From Flavobacterium sp. KACC 22761 (GTDB taxonomy: Bacteria > Bacteroidota > Bacteroidia > Flavobacteriales > Flavobacteriaceae), in contig NZ_CP139148.1 of assembly GCF_034058155.1 (NCBI RefSeq), positions 868,001-932,000 on the forward strand: a DNA stretch of 64,000 nt, in the 5' to 3' direction. Under the pieces are notes generated by a model. That model worked only from the letters and a program-made list of their open reading frames with translations, did no database searches and had not been told where the DNA came from. Both the position numbers and the translations under genes were made by a program. Below are positions 54,633 through 62,158 of this stretch, piece by piece. The stretch's first letter is position 1; each line of letters opens with the position of its first letter.

Positions 54633-55031
54633 TTAGTATACGTAACAAATTACTTCACCACCTACATTCAATTGCTTAGCTTGTTTTCCTGTCATCAAAC
54701 CTTTTGATGTAGAAACAATAGCAATTCCTAACCCGTTAAGGATTCTTGGTAATTTTGCAGCACCTGCATACTTACGTAAACCAGGTTTACTAATTCTTTG
54801 GATATCTTTGATTACAGGCTCTTTAGTATCTTTATCATACTTTAAAGCAATTTTGATAGAACCTTGAACTGTGTTCTGCTCAAATTTGTAACTTAAGATG
54901 TAACCTTGATCAAATAAGATCTTAGTTATCTCTTTTTTAAGATTAGATGCTGGAATTTCAACAACTTTGTGGTTTGCAGCCACAGCGTTACGAACTCTAG
55001 TCAAATAATCTGCAATAGGATCTGTATACAT
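54633..55031 (-). CDS. rpsH: 30S ribosomal protein S8
   Basis: S8 is a primary 16S rRNA binder and, in E. coli, represses the spc operon by binding its mRNA. The 132-residue chain has MYTDPIADYLTRVRNAVAANH, VEIPASNLKKEITKILFDQ, and the C-terminal ISTSKGLMTGKQA-like VSTSKGLMTGKQAKQLNVGG. Upstream lies a 105-base spacer with a promoter and a 9-bp hairpin, which would be a natural site for S8 feedback; that is inference. Confidence 0.98.
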   Translation of the reverse strand: MYTDPIADYLTRVRNAVAANHKVVEIPASNLKKEITKILFDQGYILSYKFEQNTVQGSIKIALKYDKDTKEPVIKDIQRISKPGLRKYAGAAKLPRILNGLGIAIVSTSKGLMTGKQAKQLNVGGEVICYVY

Positions 55032-55055
55032 ATGTATTTGATTGCGATTATGGTT

Positions 55056-55079
55056 TTCGGGAGATACTCATCTCCCGAA
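55056..55079 (-). promoter_or_regulatory. Perfect 9-bp hairpin in the rpsN-rpsH spacer
   Basis: TTCGGGAGA (55056-55064) pairs perfectly with TCTCCCGAA (55071-55079) over a 6-base loop. On the transcribed strand it is followed by AAAACCATAATCG, not a T-run, so it is not a terminator. It lies about 25 bases upstream of the rpsH ATG, inside the leader made by the promoter at 55113. Confidence 0.65.
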
Positions 55080-55112
55080 CCTTTAATCAATTAAAAATTA
55101 TTTTTTGGTTTG

Positions 55113-55144
55113 CAAAAGTAATAACTTATTGCCAGATTACCAAG
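55113..55144 (-). promoter_or_regulatory. Internal promoter before rpsH
   Basis: A -7 element TACTTTTG followed by C (55120 to 55113) with a CTTG box at 20-base spacing (55144 to 55141), the latter inside the end of rpsN. It would give a separate start for rpsH and the downstream genes, with a leader of about 75 bases containing the hairpin at 55056. Confidence 0.6.
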
Positions 55145-55406
55145 ATGCTTTTTTCACACCAGGAATTAATCCATTGTTAGCCATTTCACGGAAAGTTACA
55201 CGTGAAATACCGAATTGACGGATGTAACCTCTAGGTCTACCTGTTAATTTACAACGATTGTGTAAACGAACTGGTGAAGCATTTTTAGGTAATTTTTGTA
55301 AACCTTCGTAGTCTCCAGCTTCTAATAAAGCTTTTCTCTTCTCAGCATACTTAGCTACCGTTTTCTCTCTTTTAACCTCGCGGGCTTTCATTGATTCTTT
55401 AGCCAT
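55137..55406 (-). CDS. rpsN: 30S ribosomal protein S14 (zinc-free form)
   Basis: S14 is a head protein of the small subunit. The 89-residue protein is the long form: [40 protein letters not shown], then [20 protein letters not shown] and [23 protein letters not shown] single Cys is present, so the zinc Cys-x2-Cys pairs of the short form are missing. It lies 3 bases after rplE; a 105-base spacer separates it from rpsH. Confidence 0.98.
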   Translation of the reverse strand: MAKESMKAREVKREKTVAKYAEKRKALLEAGDYEGLQKLPKNASPVRLHNRCKLTGRPRGYIRQFGISRVTFREMANNGLIPGVKKASW

Positions 55407-55409
55407 GTC

Positions 55410-55961
55410 TTAATTCTTTTTAAAAGGTAATCCTAATTCAGCCAATAATGACTTTGCTTCCTTGTCTGTTTTTGCAGTAGTAACAAAAGTAATATCCATT
55501 CCTGAAATTTTGTTTACTTTGTCAATATCAATTTCTGGGAAAATGATTTGCTCTAAAACTCCAAGATTGTAGTTACCTCTTCCGTCGAATCCAGTAGCTT
55601 TAATACCACCAAAATCTCTAACACGTGGCAAAGCAGAAGTAATAAGTCTATCTAAAAACTCATACATTCTTTCTCCACGTAAAGTAACTTTTGCTCCAAT
55701 AGGCATTCCTTTTCTCAATTTGAAAGACGCAACGTCTTTTTTAGAGATTGTAGAAACTGCTTTTTGTCCAGTGATCTTTGTTAACTCATCAACTGCATAG
55801 TCAATAAGTTTTTTATCAGATACAGCTGCACCAACTCCACGGCTCAAAACGATTTTTTCAAGTTTAGGAACTTGCATCACGTTTGTATATCCGAACTCTT
55901 CTTTAAGAGCAGCGATTACTCTACTCTTATATTCTTCTTTTAGTCTAGGTGTATATGCCAT
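55410..55961 (-). CDS. rplE: 50S ribosomal protein L5
   Basis: L5 binds 5S rRNA and contacts S13 across the subunit interface. The 183-residue protein shows [59 protein letters not shown], and [20 protein letters not shown]. Length is standard. It follows rplX by 2 bases. Confidence 0.98.
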   Translation of the reverse strand: MAYTPRLKEEYKSRVIAALKEEFGYTNVMQVPKLEKIVLSRGVGAAVSDKKLIDYAVDELTKITGQKAVSTISKKDVASFKLRKGMPIGAKVTLRGERMYEFLDRLITSALPRVRDFGGIKATGFDGRGNYNLGVLEQIIFPEIDIDKVNKISGMDITFVTTAKTDKEAKSLLAELGLPFKKN

Positions 55962-55963
55962 TA

Positions 55964-56278
55964 CTATAGTACTTGATTAGATTTTTTTGAAAATCTTACT
56001 TTCTTATCTCCTTCTACTCTAATACCTACTCTAGTTGTCTCCTTAGTTTTAGGATCAATTAAAGCAATGTTAGAAATTTGAATAGAAGCTTCTTTCTTAA
56101 CGATACCACCTTGAGGGTTTTTAGCACTTGGTTTAGTATGTTTAGAAACCATGTTTACACCTTCAACGATCGCTTTGTTTTTTTCACGGTAAACACGTAA
56201 AACTTTACCTTCAGCACCTTTATGGTCTCCAGCAATAACTCTTACGATATCTCCTGATTTTATTTTTAGCTTTATCAT
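55964..56278 (-). CDS. rplX: 50S ribosomal protein L24
   Basis: L24 starts large-subunit assembly by binding 23S rRNA. The 104-residue chain has a KOW domain ([38 protein letters not shown]) and [20 protein letters not shown]. It follows rplN by 11 bases. The length is typical and nothing is missing. Confidence 0.97.
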   Translation of the reverse strand: MIKLKIKSGDIVRVIAGDHKGAEGKVLRVYREKNKAIVEGVNMVSKHTKPSAKNPQGGIVKKEASIQISNIALIDPKTKETTRVGIRVEGDKKVRFSKKSNQVL

Positions 56279-56289
56279 CTTAAAACGAA

Positions 56290-56658
56290 TTAAAGCACTT
56301 CTGGTGCTAATGATACAATTTTCATGAATTGTTTTTCACGAAGTTCTCTTGCTACCGGACCAAAAACACGAGTTCCTCTCATTTCCCCTGCAGCGTTCAA
56401 AAGAACACATGCATTGTCATCGAAACGGATATAAGAACCATCAGCTCTTCTCACTTCTTTTTTAGTACGTACAACAACTGCAGTTGAAACAGCTCCTTTT
56501 TTCACGTTTCCGTTTGGAGTTGCATCTTTGATAGAAACTACAATTTTGTCACCAACAGAGGCATATCTTCTTTTAGTACCTCCTAAAACACGAATAGTTA
56601 AAACTTCTTTAGCTCCCGTGTTATCTGCTACTTTTAGTCTTGATTCTTGTTGTACCAT
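56290..56658 (-). CDS. rplN: 50S ribosomal protein L14
   Basis: L14 forms part of the intersubunit bridge region. The 122-residue protein has [40 protein letters not shown], the signature block with [20 protein letters not shown] and [20 protein letters not shown]. It follows rpsQ by 2 bases. Highly conserved, no oddity seen. Confidence 0.98.
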
Positions 56659-56660
56659 AA

Positions 56661-56921
56661 TTATTTAGCTCTTTCTAAGATTTCAACTAATCTCCAACAT
56701 TTTGTTTTACTTAAAGGACGCGTTTCGCTAATTCTTACAGTATCTCCAATGTTACAGTCGTTTTTTTCGTCGTGTGCAACATATTTTTTTGTTTTCAACA
56801 CGAACTTACCGTATAATGGGTGTTTTACTTTTCTTACTTCAGAAATAACGATAGATTTATCCATCTTATTTGAAGTAACAACACCTATTCTTTCTTTTCT
56901 TAAATTTCTTTTTTCTTCCAT
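56661..56921 (-). CDS. rpsQ: 30S ribosomal protein S17
   Basis: S17 is a primary 16S rRNA binder with an OB fold. The 86-residue chain has [40 protein letters not shown] and the signature [20 protein letters not shown]. It follows rpmC by 17 bases. Standard length. Confidence 0.97.
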   Translation of the reverse strand: MEEKRNLRKERIGVVTSNKMDKSIVISEVRKVKHPLYGKFVLKTKKYVAHDEKNDCNIGDTVRISETRPLSKTKCWRLVEILERAK

Positions 56922-56938
56922 CTTTCAGCAGAATACAA

Positions 56939-57130
56939 TTATTGTAACTCTCTTTTAGTTAACTCAGTAGCTAATCTAGCAACTGTTCTTCTTACACTTC
57001 TAATTTGAAGTGGGTTTGCAATTGGAGAAATAGCGTGAGCCATTTTCAGGTCAGCATATACTTTCTTAGTTTGACTAAGCTTTTCTTGCAACTCCGCTGC
57101 AGAAAGATCTTTTATTTCTGATTGTTTCAT
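56939..57130 (-). CDS. rpmC: 50S ribosomal protein L29
   Basis: L29 is a small helical protein at the tunnel exit, near the docking site for trigger factor and SRP. The 63-residue chain has KQSEIKDLSAAELQEKLSQT, KKVYADLKMAHAISPIANPL and RSVRRTVARLATELTKRE. It follows rplP by 12 bases. Typical length and helices. Confidence 0.96.
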   Translation of the reverse strand: MKQSEIKDLSAAELQEKLSQTKKVYADLKMAHAISPIANPLQIRSVRRTVARLATELTKRELQ

Positions 57131-57142
57131 AATAAATATAAA

Positions 57143-57568
57143 TTATGCTTCGAAATCTCTAGCAACGACGAACTTAGTTTTTACTGGAAGTTTTTGAGCT
57201 GCAAGACGTAAAGCCTCTTTTGCAACTGACAATGGAACCCCTCCAACTTCAAACATAATTCTTCCTGGTTTAACAACAGCAGCCCAATATTCAACTGCTC
57301 CTTTACCTTTACCCATACGTACTTCAAGAGGCTTCTTAGTGATAGGTTTGTCTGGGAAAATTTTGATCCATAATTGTCCCTCTCTCTTCATGTAACGAGT
57401 TGCAGCAATACGCGCAGCTTCGATTTGGCGAGAAGTTAAGAACATTCCATCTTCATGTACAGATTTAATTCCAAACATTCCATTTGAAAGTTCGTGCCCT
57501 CTTTGAGAGTTACCTTTCATTTTACCTTTTTGTACCTTACGGTATTTTGTTCTTTTAGGCTGTAACAT
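57143..57568 (-). CDS. rplP: 50S ribosomal protein L16
   Basis: L16 helps shape the A-site tRNA binding region of the large subunit. The 141-residue protein has [60 protein letters not shown] and the signature [20 protein letters not shown]. It follows rpsC by 19 bases. Motifs complete. Confidence 0.98.
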   Translation of the reverse strand: MLQPKRTKYRKVQKGKMKGNSQRGHELSNGMFGIKSVHEDGMFLTSRQIEAARIAATRYMKREGQLWIKIFPDKPITKKPLEVRMGKGKGAVEYWAAVVKPGRIMFEVGGVPLSVAKEALRLAAQKLPVKTKFVVARDFEA

Positions 57569-57587
57569 TTTTCTTTAGTTTAAAAAT

Positions 57588-58346
57588 TTACTTTCTTTTA
57601 CGAGCATCTGGTTTACCGCCTTTGTTAAAGTTAGATTTGCCTCTAGGAGCATCTCCACCTTTACCACCACCTGTACCAGATTGTTTTTTGTCCATTCCAG
57701 CAAGTGGAGAAAGCTCTCTCTTACCGTAAACTTCACCTTTCATGATCCATACTTTGATACCCATTCTACCGTAAGTAGTGTGAGCTTCAGCCAAAGCATA
57801 ATCAATGTCAGCTCTGAAAGTTGATAGAGGAATTCTACCTTCTTTGAAACCTTCTGAACGCGCCATCTCTGCACCATTCAAACGACCAGAAATCAAAACT
57901 TTGATACCTTCAGCGTTCATACGCATAGAAGCAGCAATAGCCATTTTGATTGCACGTCTGTAAGAAATACGGCTTTCGATTTGACGAGCGATGCTTGTAG
58001 CCACAAGATAAGCATCTAGCTCAGGTCTTTTAATTTCAAAGATGTTAATTTGAACCTCTTTGTCAGTAACTTTCTTAAGTTCTTCTTTCAACTTGTCTAC
58101 CTCTTGTCCGCCTTTTCCGATAATGATACCAGGTCTAGCAGTAGTGATAGTAACGGTTACAAGTTTCAAAGTTCTCTCGATGATTACTTTAGATACACTA
58201 GCTTTTGATAAACGAGCGTGGATATACTTTCTGATTTTGTGATCTTCAGCTAATTTATCGCCGTAATCATTTCCACCATACCAGTTTGAGTCCCATCCTC
58301 TGATGATACCAAGTCTATTTCCAATTGGATTTGTCTTTTGTCCCAT
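57588..58346 (-). CDS. rpsC: 30S ribosomal protein S3
   Basis: S3 lies at the mRNA entry tunnel and has helicase-like activity. The 252-residue protein has the KH domain ([20 protein letters not shown]) and the C-terminal [28 protein letters not shown] [20 protein letters not shown] and [10 protein letters not shown] blocks. It carries a Gly/Lys-rich tail of about 30 residues, longer than in E. coli. It follows rplV by 5 bases. Confidence 0.98.
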   Translation of the reverse strand: MGQKTNPIGNRLGIIRGWDSNWYGGNDYGDKLAEDHKIRKYIHARLSKASVSKVIIERTLKLVTVTITTARPGIIIGKGGQEVDKLKEELKKVTDKEVQINIFEIKRPELDAYLVATSIARQIESRISYRRAIKMAIAASMRMNAEGIKVLISGRLNGAEMARSEGFKEGRIPLSTFRADIDYALAEAHTTYGRMGIKVWIMKGEVYGKRELSPLAGMDKKQSGTGGGKGGDAPRGKSNFNKGGKPDARKRK

Positions 58347-58351
58347 GCTGC

Positions 58352-58765
58352 TTAAGAATTGCTTTGTGTGTTATTGATAGCTCCAAGCACGATTGTTACG
58401 TGATTAGAACGTTTTCTTATTCTGTGTGCACGACCTTGTGGAGCTGGACGAAGTCTTTTTAACATCATTCCACCATCTACTCTGATCTCTTTAACAAATA
58501 ATCCAGCTTCTTCTAAATTACCTTCACTATTTTTTTGCTCCCAGTTGTTGATTGCAGATAATAATAGTTTTTCTAATTTTCTTGAAGCTTCTTTAGAACT
58601 GAATCTTAAAATGTTAAGTGCTCTTTCTACCTTCTGACCTCTTACCAAGTCCGCTACTAAGCGCATTTTTCTAGGTGAAGTAGGGCAGTTATTCAATTTT
58701 GCGAAAGCGATCGACTTATTAGCCTCTTTTCTCGCATCTGCTGTTTCTCTTTTACGAACTCCCAT
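58352..58765 (-). CDS. rplV: 50S ribosomal protein L22
   Basis: L22 lines the exit tunnel with its beta-hairpin. The 137-residue chain shows [60 protein letters not shown] and RVDGG-like [21 protein letters not shown] short N-terminal extension ([20 protein letters not shown]) makes it longer than usual. It follows rpsS by 8 bases. Confidence 0.97.
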
Positions 58766-58773
58766 TGCTTCTT

Positions 58774-59052
58774 TTATTTTTTACCTTTATTTTTTGCTCC
58801 AGCATGACCTCTAAAAGATCTAGTTGGCGAAAACTCTCCTAATTTGTGACCTACCATGTTTTCTGTTACGTAAACTGGTACAAATTGACGACCGTTATGA
58901 ACTGCGATAGTTTGTCCAACGAAATCTGGTGTAATCATAGAAGCTCTAGACCAAGTCTTCACTACACTATTTTTACCACTTTCTACGTTTTCTTGAACTT
59001 TCTTGTCTAATTTATAATGAACGAAAGGTCCTTTTTTTAATGAACGTGCCAT
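58774..59052 (-). CDS. rpsS: 30S ribosomal protein S19
   Basis: S19 is a head protein forming part of the A-site finger contact. The 92-residue chain starts [20 protein letters not shown] and has [20 protein letters not shown] and [20 protein letters not shown]. It follows rplB by 6 bases and is of standard length. Confidence 0.98.
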
Positions 59053-59058
59053 ATCTTA

Positions 59059-59883
59059 TTATTTCTTTCTACGTTCTACGATATACTTGTTACTCGGGTT
59101 TTTCTTAGAACGAGTTCTGTAACCTTTAGCTGGCAATCCTTTTCTTGAACGTGGGTGCCCTCCAGAAGAACGTCCTTCACCACCTCCCATAGGGTGATCA
59201 ACTGGGTTCATCGCTACTGGTCTAGTTCTAGGTCTTCTTCCTAACCATCTTGTTCTACCTGCTTTTCCAGATACAACTAATTGGTGGTCAGAATTAGAAA
59301 CAGCTCCAATTGTAGCCGAACATGTCAACAAGATCAATCTTGTCTCACCAGATGGCATTTTAATTGTTGCATATTTCCCGTCTCTTGCCATTAACTGAGC
59401 AAAAGTTCCAGCTGAACGAGCAATTACTGCTCCTTGTCCTGGACGTAACTCAATACAAGATATAACAGTTCCAAGAGGAATTCTGCTTAAAGGTAATGTA
59501 TTACCGATTTCTGGTTGAGACTCTGGTCCAGAAACTAATTTCTGTCCAACTTTCAATCCGTTTTGTGCGATAATATAAGTTTTCTCTCCATCAGCATAAG
59601 CTAACAAAGCGATAAACGCAGTACGATTTGGATCGTATTCGATTGATTTCACTGTAGCTGGAATTCCATCTTTAGTTCTTTTGAAATCAATAATACGATA
59701 TCTCTGCTTGTGACCACCACCCGTATAACGCATGGTCATCTTTCCTTGACTATTTCTACCTCCAGAGTTTTTTATCGGCGCTATCAAAGAGCGTTCCGGC
59801 TTATCAGTTGTAATGGCGTCATAACCATTCACAACTCTAAATCGCTGACCTGGGGTAATAGGTTTTAATTTTCTTACTGACAT
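59059..59883 (-). CDS. rplB: 50S ribosomal protein L2
   Basis: L2 is needed for subunit association and peptidyl-transferase centre structure. The 274-residue protein has RRIDFKR-like [60 protein letters not shown] and the signature [20 protein letters not shown]. The conserved His of the last block is present. It follows rplW by 9 bases. Confidence 0.98.
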   Translation of the reverse strand: MSVRKLKPITPGQRFRVVNGYDAITTDKPERSLIAPIKNSGGRNSQGKMTMRYTGGGHKQRYRIIDFKRTKDGIPATVKSIEYDPNRTAFIALLAYADGEKTYIIAQNGLKVGQKLVSGPESQPEIGNTLPLSRIPLGTVISCIELRPGQGAVIARSAGTFAQLMARDGKYATIKMPSGETRLILLTCSATIGAVSNSDHQLVVSGKAGRTRWLGRRPRTRPVAMNPVDHPMGGGEGRSSGGHPRSRKGLPAKGYRTRSKKNPSNKYIVERRKK

Positions 59884-59892
59884 TTTTCTATC

Positions 59893-60183
59893 TTAGATAT
59901 TGTTGTAAAAATCAATTGTTTCTCCTTCTTGTACTTGAACAATTGCTTTTTTGTATGCATTTGTCTTTCCACTGATTAAACCACTTTTAGTGTATTTAGT
60001 AGATCTATCTGGTCTCACATTCATTGTGTTAACTGAAACGATAGTTACTCCATAAGCAGCCTCAACAGCTTTCTTAATCTCAACTTTGTTTGCTTTTTTG
60101 TCAACAACGAATCCGAAGCGGTTTAGAACTTCACTTTCTTTGGTTACTTTTTCTGTTACTATAGGTCTGATAATGATGCTCAT
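59893..60183 (-). CDS. rplW: 50S ribosomal protein L23
   Basis: L23 sits at the tunnel exit and docks trigger factor, SRP and the translocon. The 96-residue protein shows IIRPIVTEKVTKESEVLNRF, VDKKANKVEIKKAVEAAYG and SVNTMNVRPDRSTKYTKSGL. Length and motifs are typical. It follows rplD by 7 bases. Confidence 0.97.
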   Translation of the reverse strand: MSIIIRPIVTEKVTKESEVLNRFGFVVDKKANKVEIKKAVEAAYGVTIVSVNTMNVRPDRSTKYTKSGLISGKTNAYKKAIVQVQEGETIDFYNNI

Positions 60184-60190
60184 ATTCCTA

Positions 60191-60820
60191 TTATTTACTT
60201 AAATTTTCTTCAATTAACTCTAAAGAACCTTCCAAAAGCACTAAATTATTAGCGTTTAATATTGCGTAAGTGCTTAATTCTGAGCTAGTTACGACATTTG
60301 AAGCCTTTAAATTACGTGACGACAAATATACATTTTTATTTGACTCGCCCAATACAAATAAAGATTTTTTATTCTCTAACCCTAAAGCTTTCAAAACGTT
60401 AATGAAATTTTTAGTGTTTGGCACTTCAAAATTAAAGTCTTCAAGAACTACAATATTTGACTCTTTTGCTTTAATTGAGAAAGCTGATTTTCTAGCCAAT
60501 CTCTTCAAGTTTTTATTCAATTTGAATGAATAACTTCTTGGTCTTGGTCCGAAAACTGTTCCTCCACCTTTAAACAAAGGATTCTTAACACTTCCTGCAC
60601 GAGCAGTACCAGTTCCTTTTTGTTTTTTAATCTTACGAGTACTTCCAGTTACTTCAGCTCTTTCTTTAGCTTTGTGAGTACCTTGTCTTTGATTAGCAAG
60701 ATATTGCTTAACATCAAGATATACTGCGTGATTGTTTGGTTCAATTGCGAATACTGAATCAGAAAGTTGAACTTTTCTTCCAGTATCTTTTCCGTTGAAA
60801 TCTAATACTTTTACTTCCAT
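60191..60820 (-). CDS. rplD: 50S ribosomal protein L4
   Basis: L4 lines the exit tunnel and in E. coli also regulates the S10 operon. I start it at 60820 ([18 protein letters not shown]), giving 209 residues, the family norm; the 15-residue longer frame would run into rpl[41 protein letters not shown] and [20 protein letters not shown] mark the tunnel loop. Its ATG overlaps the rplC stop by one base (TAATG). Confidence 0.97.
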   Translation of the reverse strand: MEVKVLDFNGKDTGRKVQLSDSVFAIEPNNHAVYLDVKQYLANQRQGTHKAKERAEVTGSTRKIKKQKGTGTARAGSVKNPLFKGGGTVFGPRPRSYSFKLNKNLKRLARKSAFSIKAKESNIVVLEDFNFEVPNTKNFINVLKALGLENKKSLFVLGESNKNVYLSSRNLKASNVVTSSELSTYAILNANNLVLLEGSLELIEENLSK

Positions 60821-61437
60821 TACTTCTGAATGATTACGTAAGAGTTTTTGTGTCCTGGAATACATCCTTTAACAACAAGTAGGTTCTTTTCAGCAACTAC
60901 TTTTAAAACTCTAAGGTTTTGAACTTTTACATTTTCTCCTCCCATTCTTCCAGCCATACGCATTCCTTTGAATACTCTAGATGGATAAGAAGATGCTCCT
61001 ACAGAACCTGGCGCTCTTAAACGGTTGTGCTGACCATGAGTAGCTTGTCCAACACCACCAAAACCGTGACGTTTAACAACACCTTGGAAACCTTTACCTT
61101 TAGACACACCTTGTACGTCTACAAATTCTCCTTCTACAAAAATTGTAACATCAATAAGATCTCCTAATTTTTGTTCAGTTGCGAAATCTTGGAATTCAAC
61201 GACTTTTTTCTTAGCAACAGTTCCAGCTTTTTTAAAGTGCCCTAAAGCAGCTTTAGTAGAATGTTTCTCGTTTTTGTCATCGAAACCAAGTTGCAACGCT
61301 TCATACCCGTCAACCTCGTTGGTTCTGACTTGGGTAACAACGCATGGACCAGCTTCGATTACTGTACAAGGAATGTTTTTCCCGTTTTCGTCGAAAATAC
61401 TAGTCATGCCGATTTTCTTACCAATTAACCCAGACAT
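60820..61437 (-). CDS. rplC: 50S ribosomal protein L3
   Basis: L3 is an early-assembly protein reaching the peptidyl-transferase centre. The 205-residue chain shows [40 protein letters not shown], the signature [20 protein letters not shown] and [20 protein letters not shown]. It heads the long ribosomal operon here because a promoter lies just upstream (61507) and a terminator separates it from rpsJ. Confidence 0.98.
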   Translation of the reverse strand: MSGLIGKKIGMTSIFDENGKNIPCTVIEAGPCVVTQVRTNEVDGYEALQLGFDDKNEKHSTKAALGHFKKAGTVAKKKVVEFQDFATEQKLGDLIDVTIFVEGEFVDVQGVSKGKGFQGVVKRHGFGGVGQATHGQHNRLRAPGSVGASSYPSRVFKGMRMAGRMGGENVKVQNLRVLKVVAEKNLLVVKGCIPGHKNSYVIIQK

Positions 61438-61506
61438 AAATATTAATTATTAATTACTAAAATTCCCTTCAATTTGAAAATAACAGAAATTTCCAAACAG
61501 GGAGTG

Positions 61507-61538
61507 CAAAAGTAGTTATTAAAATTGAATATACCAAA
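61507..61538 (-). promoter_or_regulatory. Promoter of the S10-spc-alpha ribosomal operon
   Basis: TTTG (61538 to 61535), a 20-base spacer and TACTTTTG followed by C (61514 to 61507) give an exact match to the Bacteroidota -33/-7 consensus. Transcription should start near 61500, leaving about 63 bases before the rplC ATG. It is the best-matching promoter in the window. Confidence 0.82.
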
Positions 61539-61791
61539 CAGTTACAGAAATTAAATCGCTCATAATCAAAATCCAAGCTCAAAACCGGCATCAAAAACAA
61601 CTCTCTTTATTCCAAATTTTAACCTTATTTTTTCTCTTTATAAACAAACGACGCTTAACAATTAATTAATAAAATCACAATAAAAAAGTCTCGCATCACT
61701 TTAAAACAAAGGCTTTTATAGAAATTTACAAAAAAAATTCAAACTCAAAATCACGCAAAAACATACAACAAATAACATTTCCGCAAACAAA

Positions 61792-61821
61792 AAAAAGCGA
61801 GACATTTCTGACTCGCTTTTT
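61792..61821 (-). terminator. Terminator after rpsJ
   Basis: AAAAAGCGAG (61792-61801) pairs with CTCGCTTTTT (61812-61821) over a 10-base loop; the transcribed strand ends in a T-run. It lies 22 bases past the rpsJ stop and ends the str operon. Confidence 0.9.
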
Positions 61822-61842
61822 ATATAAAAAAATAAAAAAAAA

Positions 61843-62148
61843 TTATACTTTTATCTCTACTTCAACACCACTTGGCAATTCAAGTTTCATTAAAGCATCA
61901 ATAGTTTTAGATGAAGATGAATAAATATCAATCAATCTCTTGTATGACATTACTTCAAATTGCTCTCTCGCTTTTTTGTTAACGTGCGGAGAACGCAATA
62001 CAGTGAAAAGTTTTTTGTGAGTTGGCAACGGAATTGGACCTGTTACAACTGCTCCAGTAGTTTTTACTGTTTTTACGATCTTTTCAGCAGATTTATCTAC
62101 CAACATGTGATCGTAAGATTTTAGTTTTATTCTGATTTTTTGACTCAT
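61843..62148 (-). CDS. rpsJ: 30S ribosomal protein S10
   Basis: S10 is a head protein and also partners NusB in antitermination. The 101-residue chain has [40 protein letters not shown] and SRE-like [20 protein letters not shown]. The start is fixed by its length. It follows fusA by 10 bases and is followed by a terminator, so it belongs to the str transcript rather than to the S10 cluster downstream. Confidence 0.98.
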
Positions 62149-62158
62149 TTTCTTAAAA

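Larger units (their letters stand above)
61438..61842. other. Intergenic region between rpsJ and rplC
   Basis: This 405-base non-coding stretch is the longest in the window. It holds the rpsJ terminator (61792-61821) and the rplC promoter (61507-61538). The roughly 250 bases between them are AT-rich with long A-runs on the plus strand and show no open frame or clear RNA structure. The leader of rplC (61438 to about 61500) contains small AT palindromes but no strong hairpin. Confidence 0.7.
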
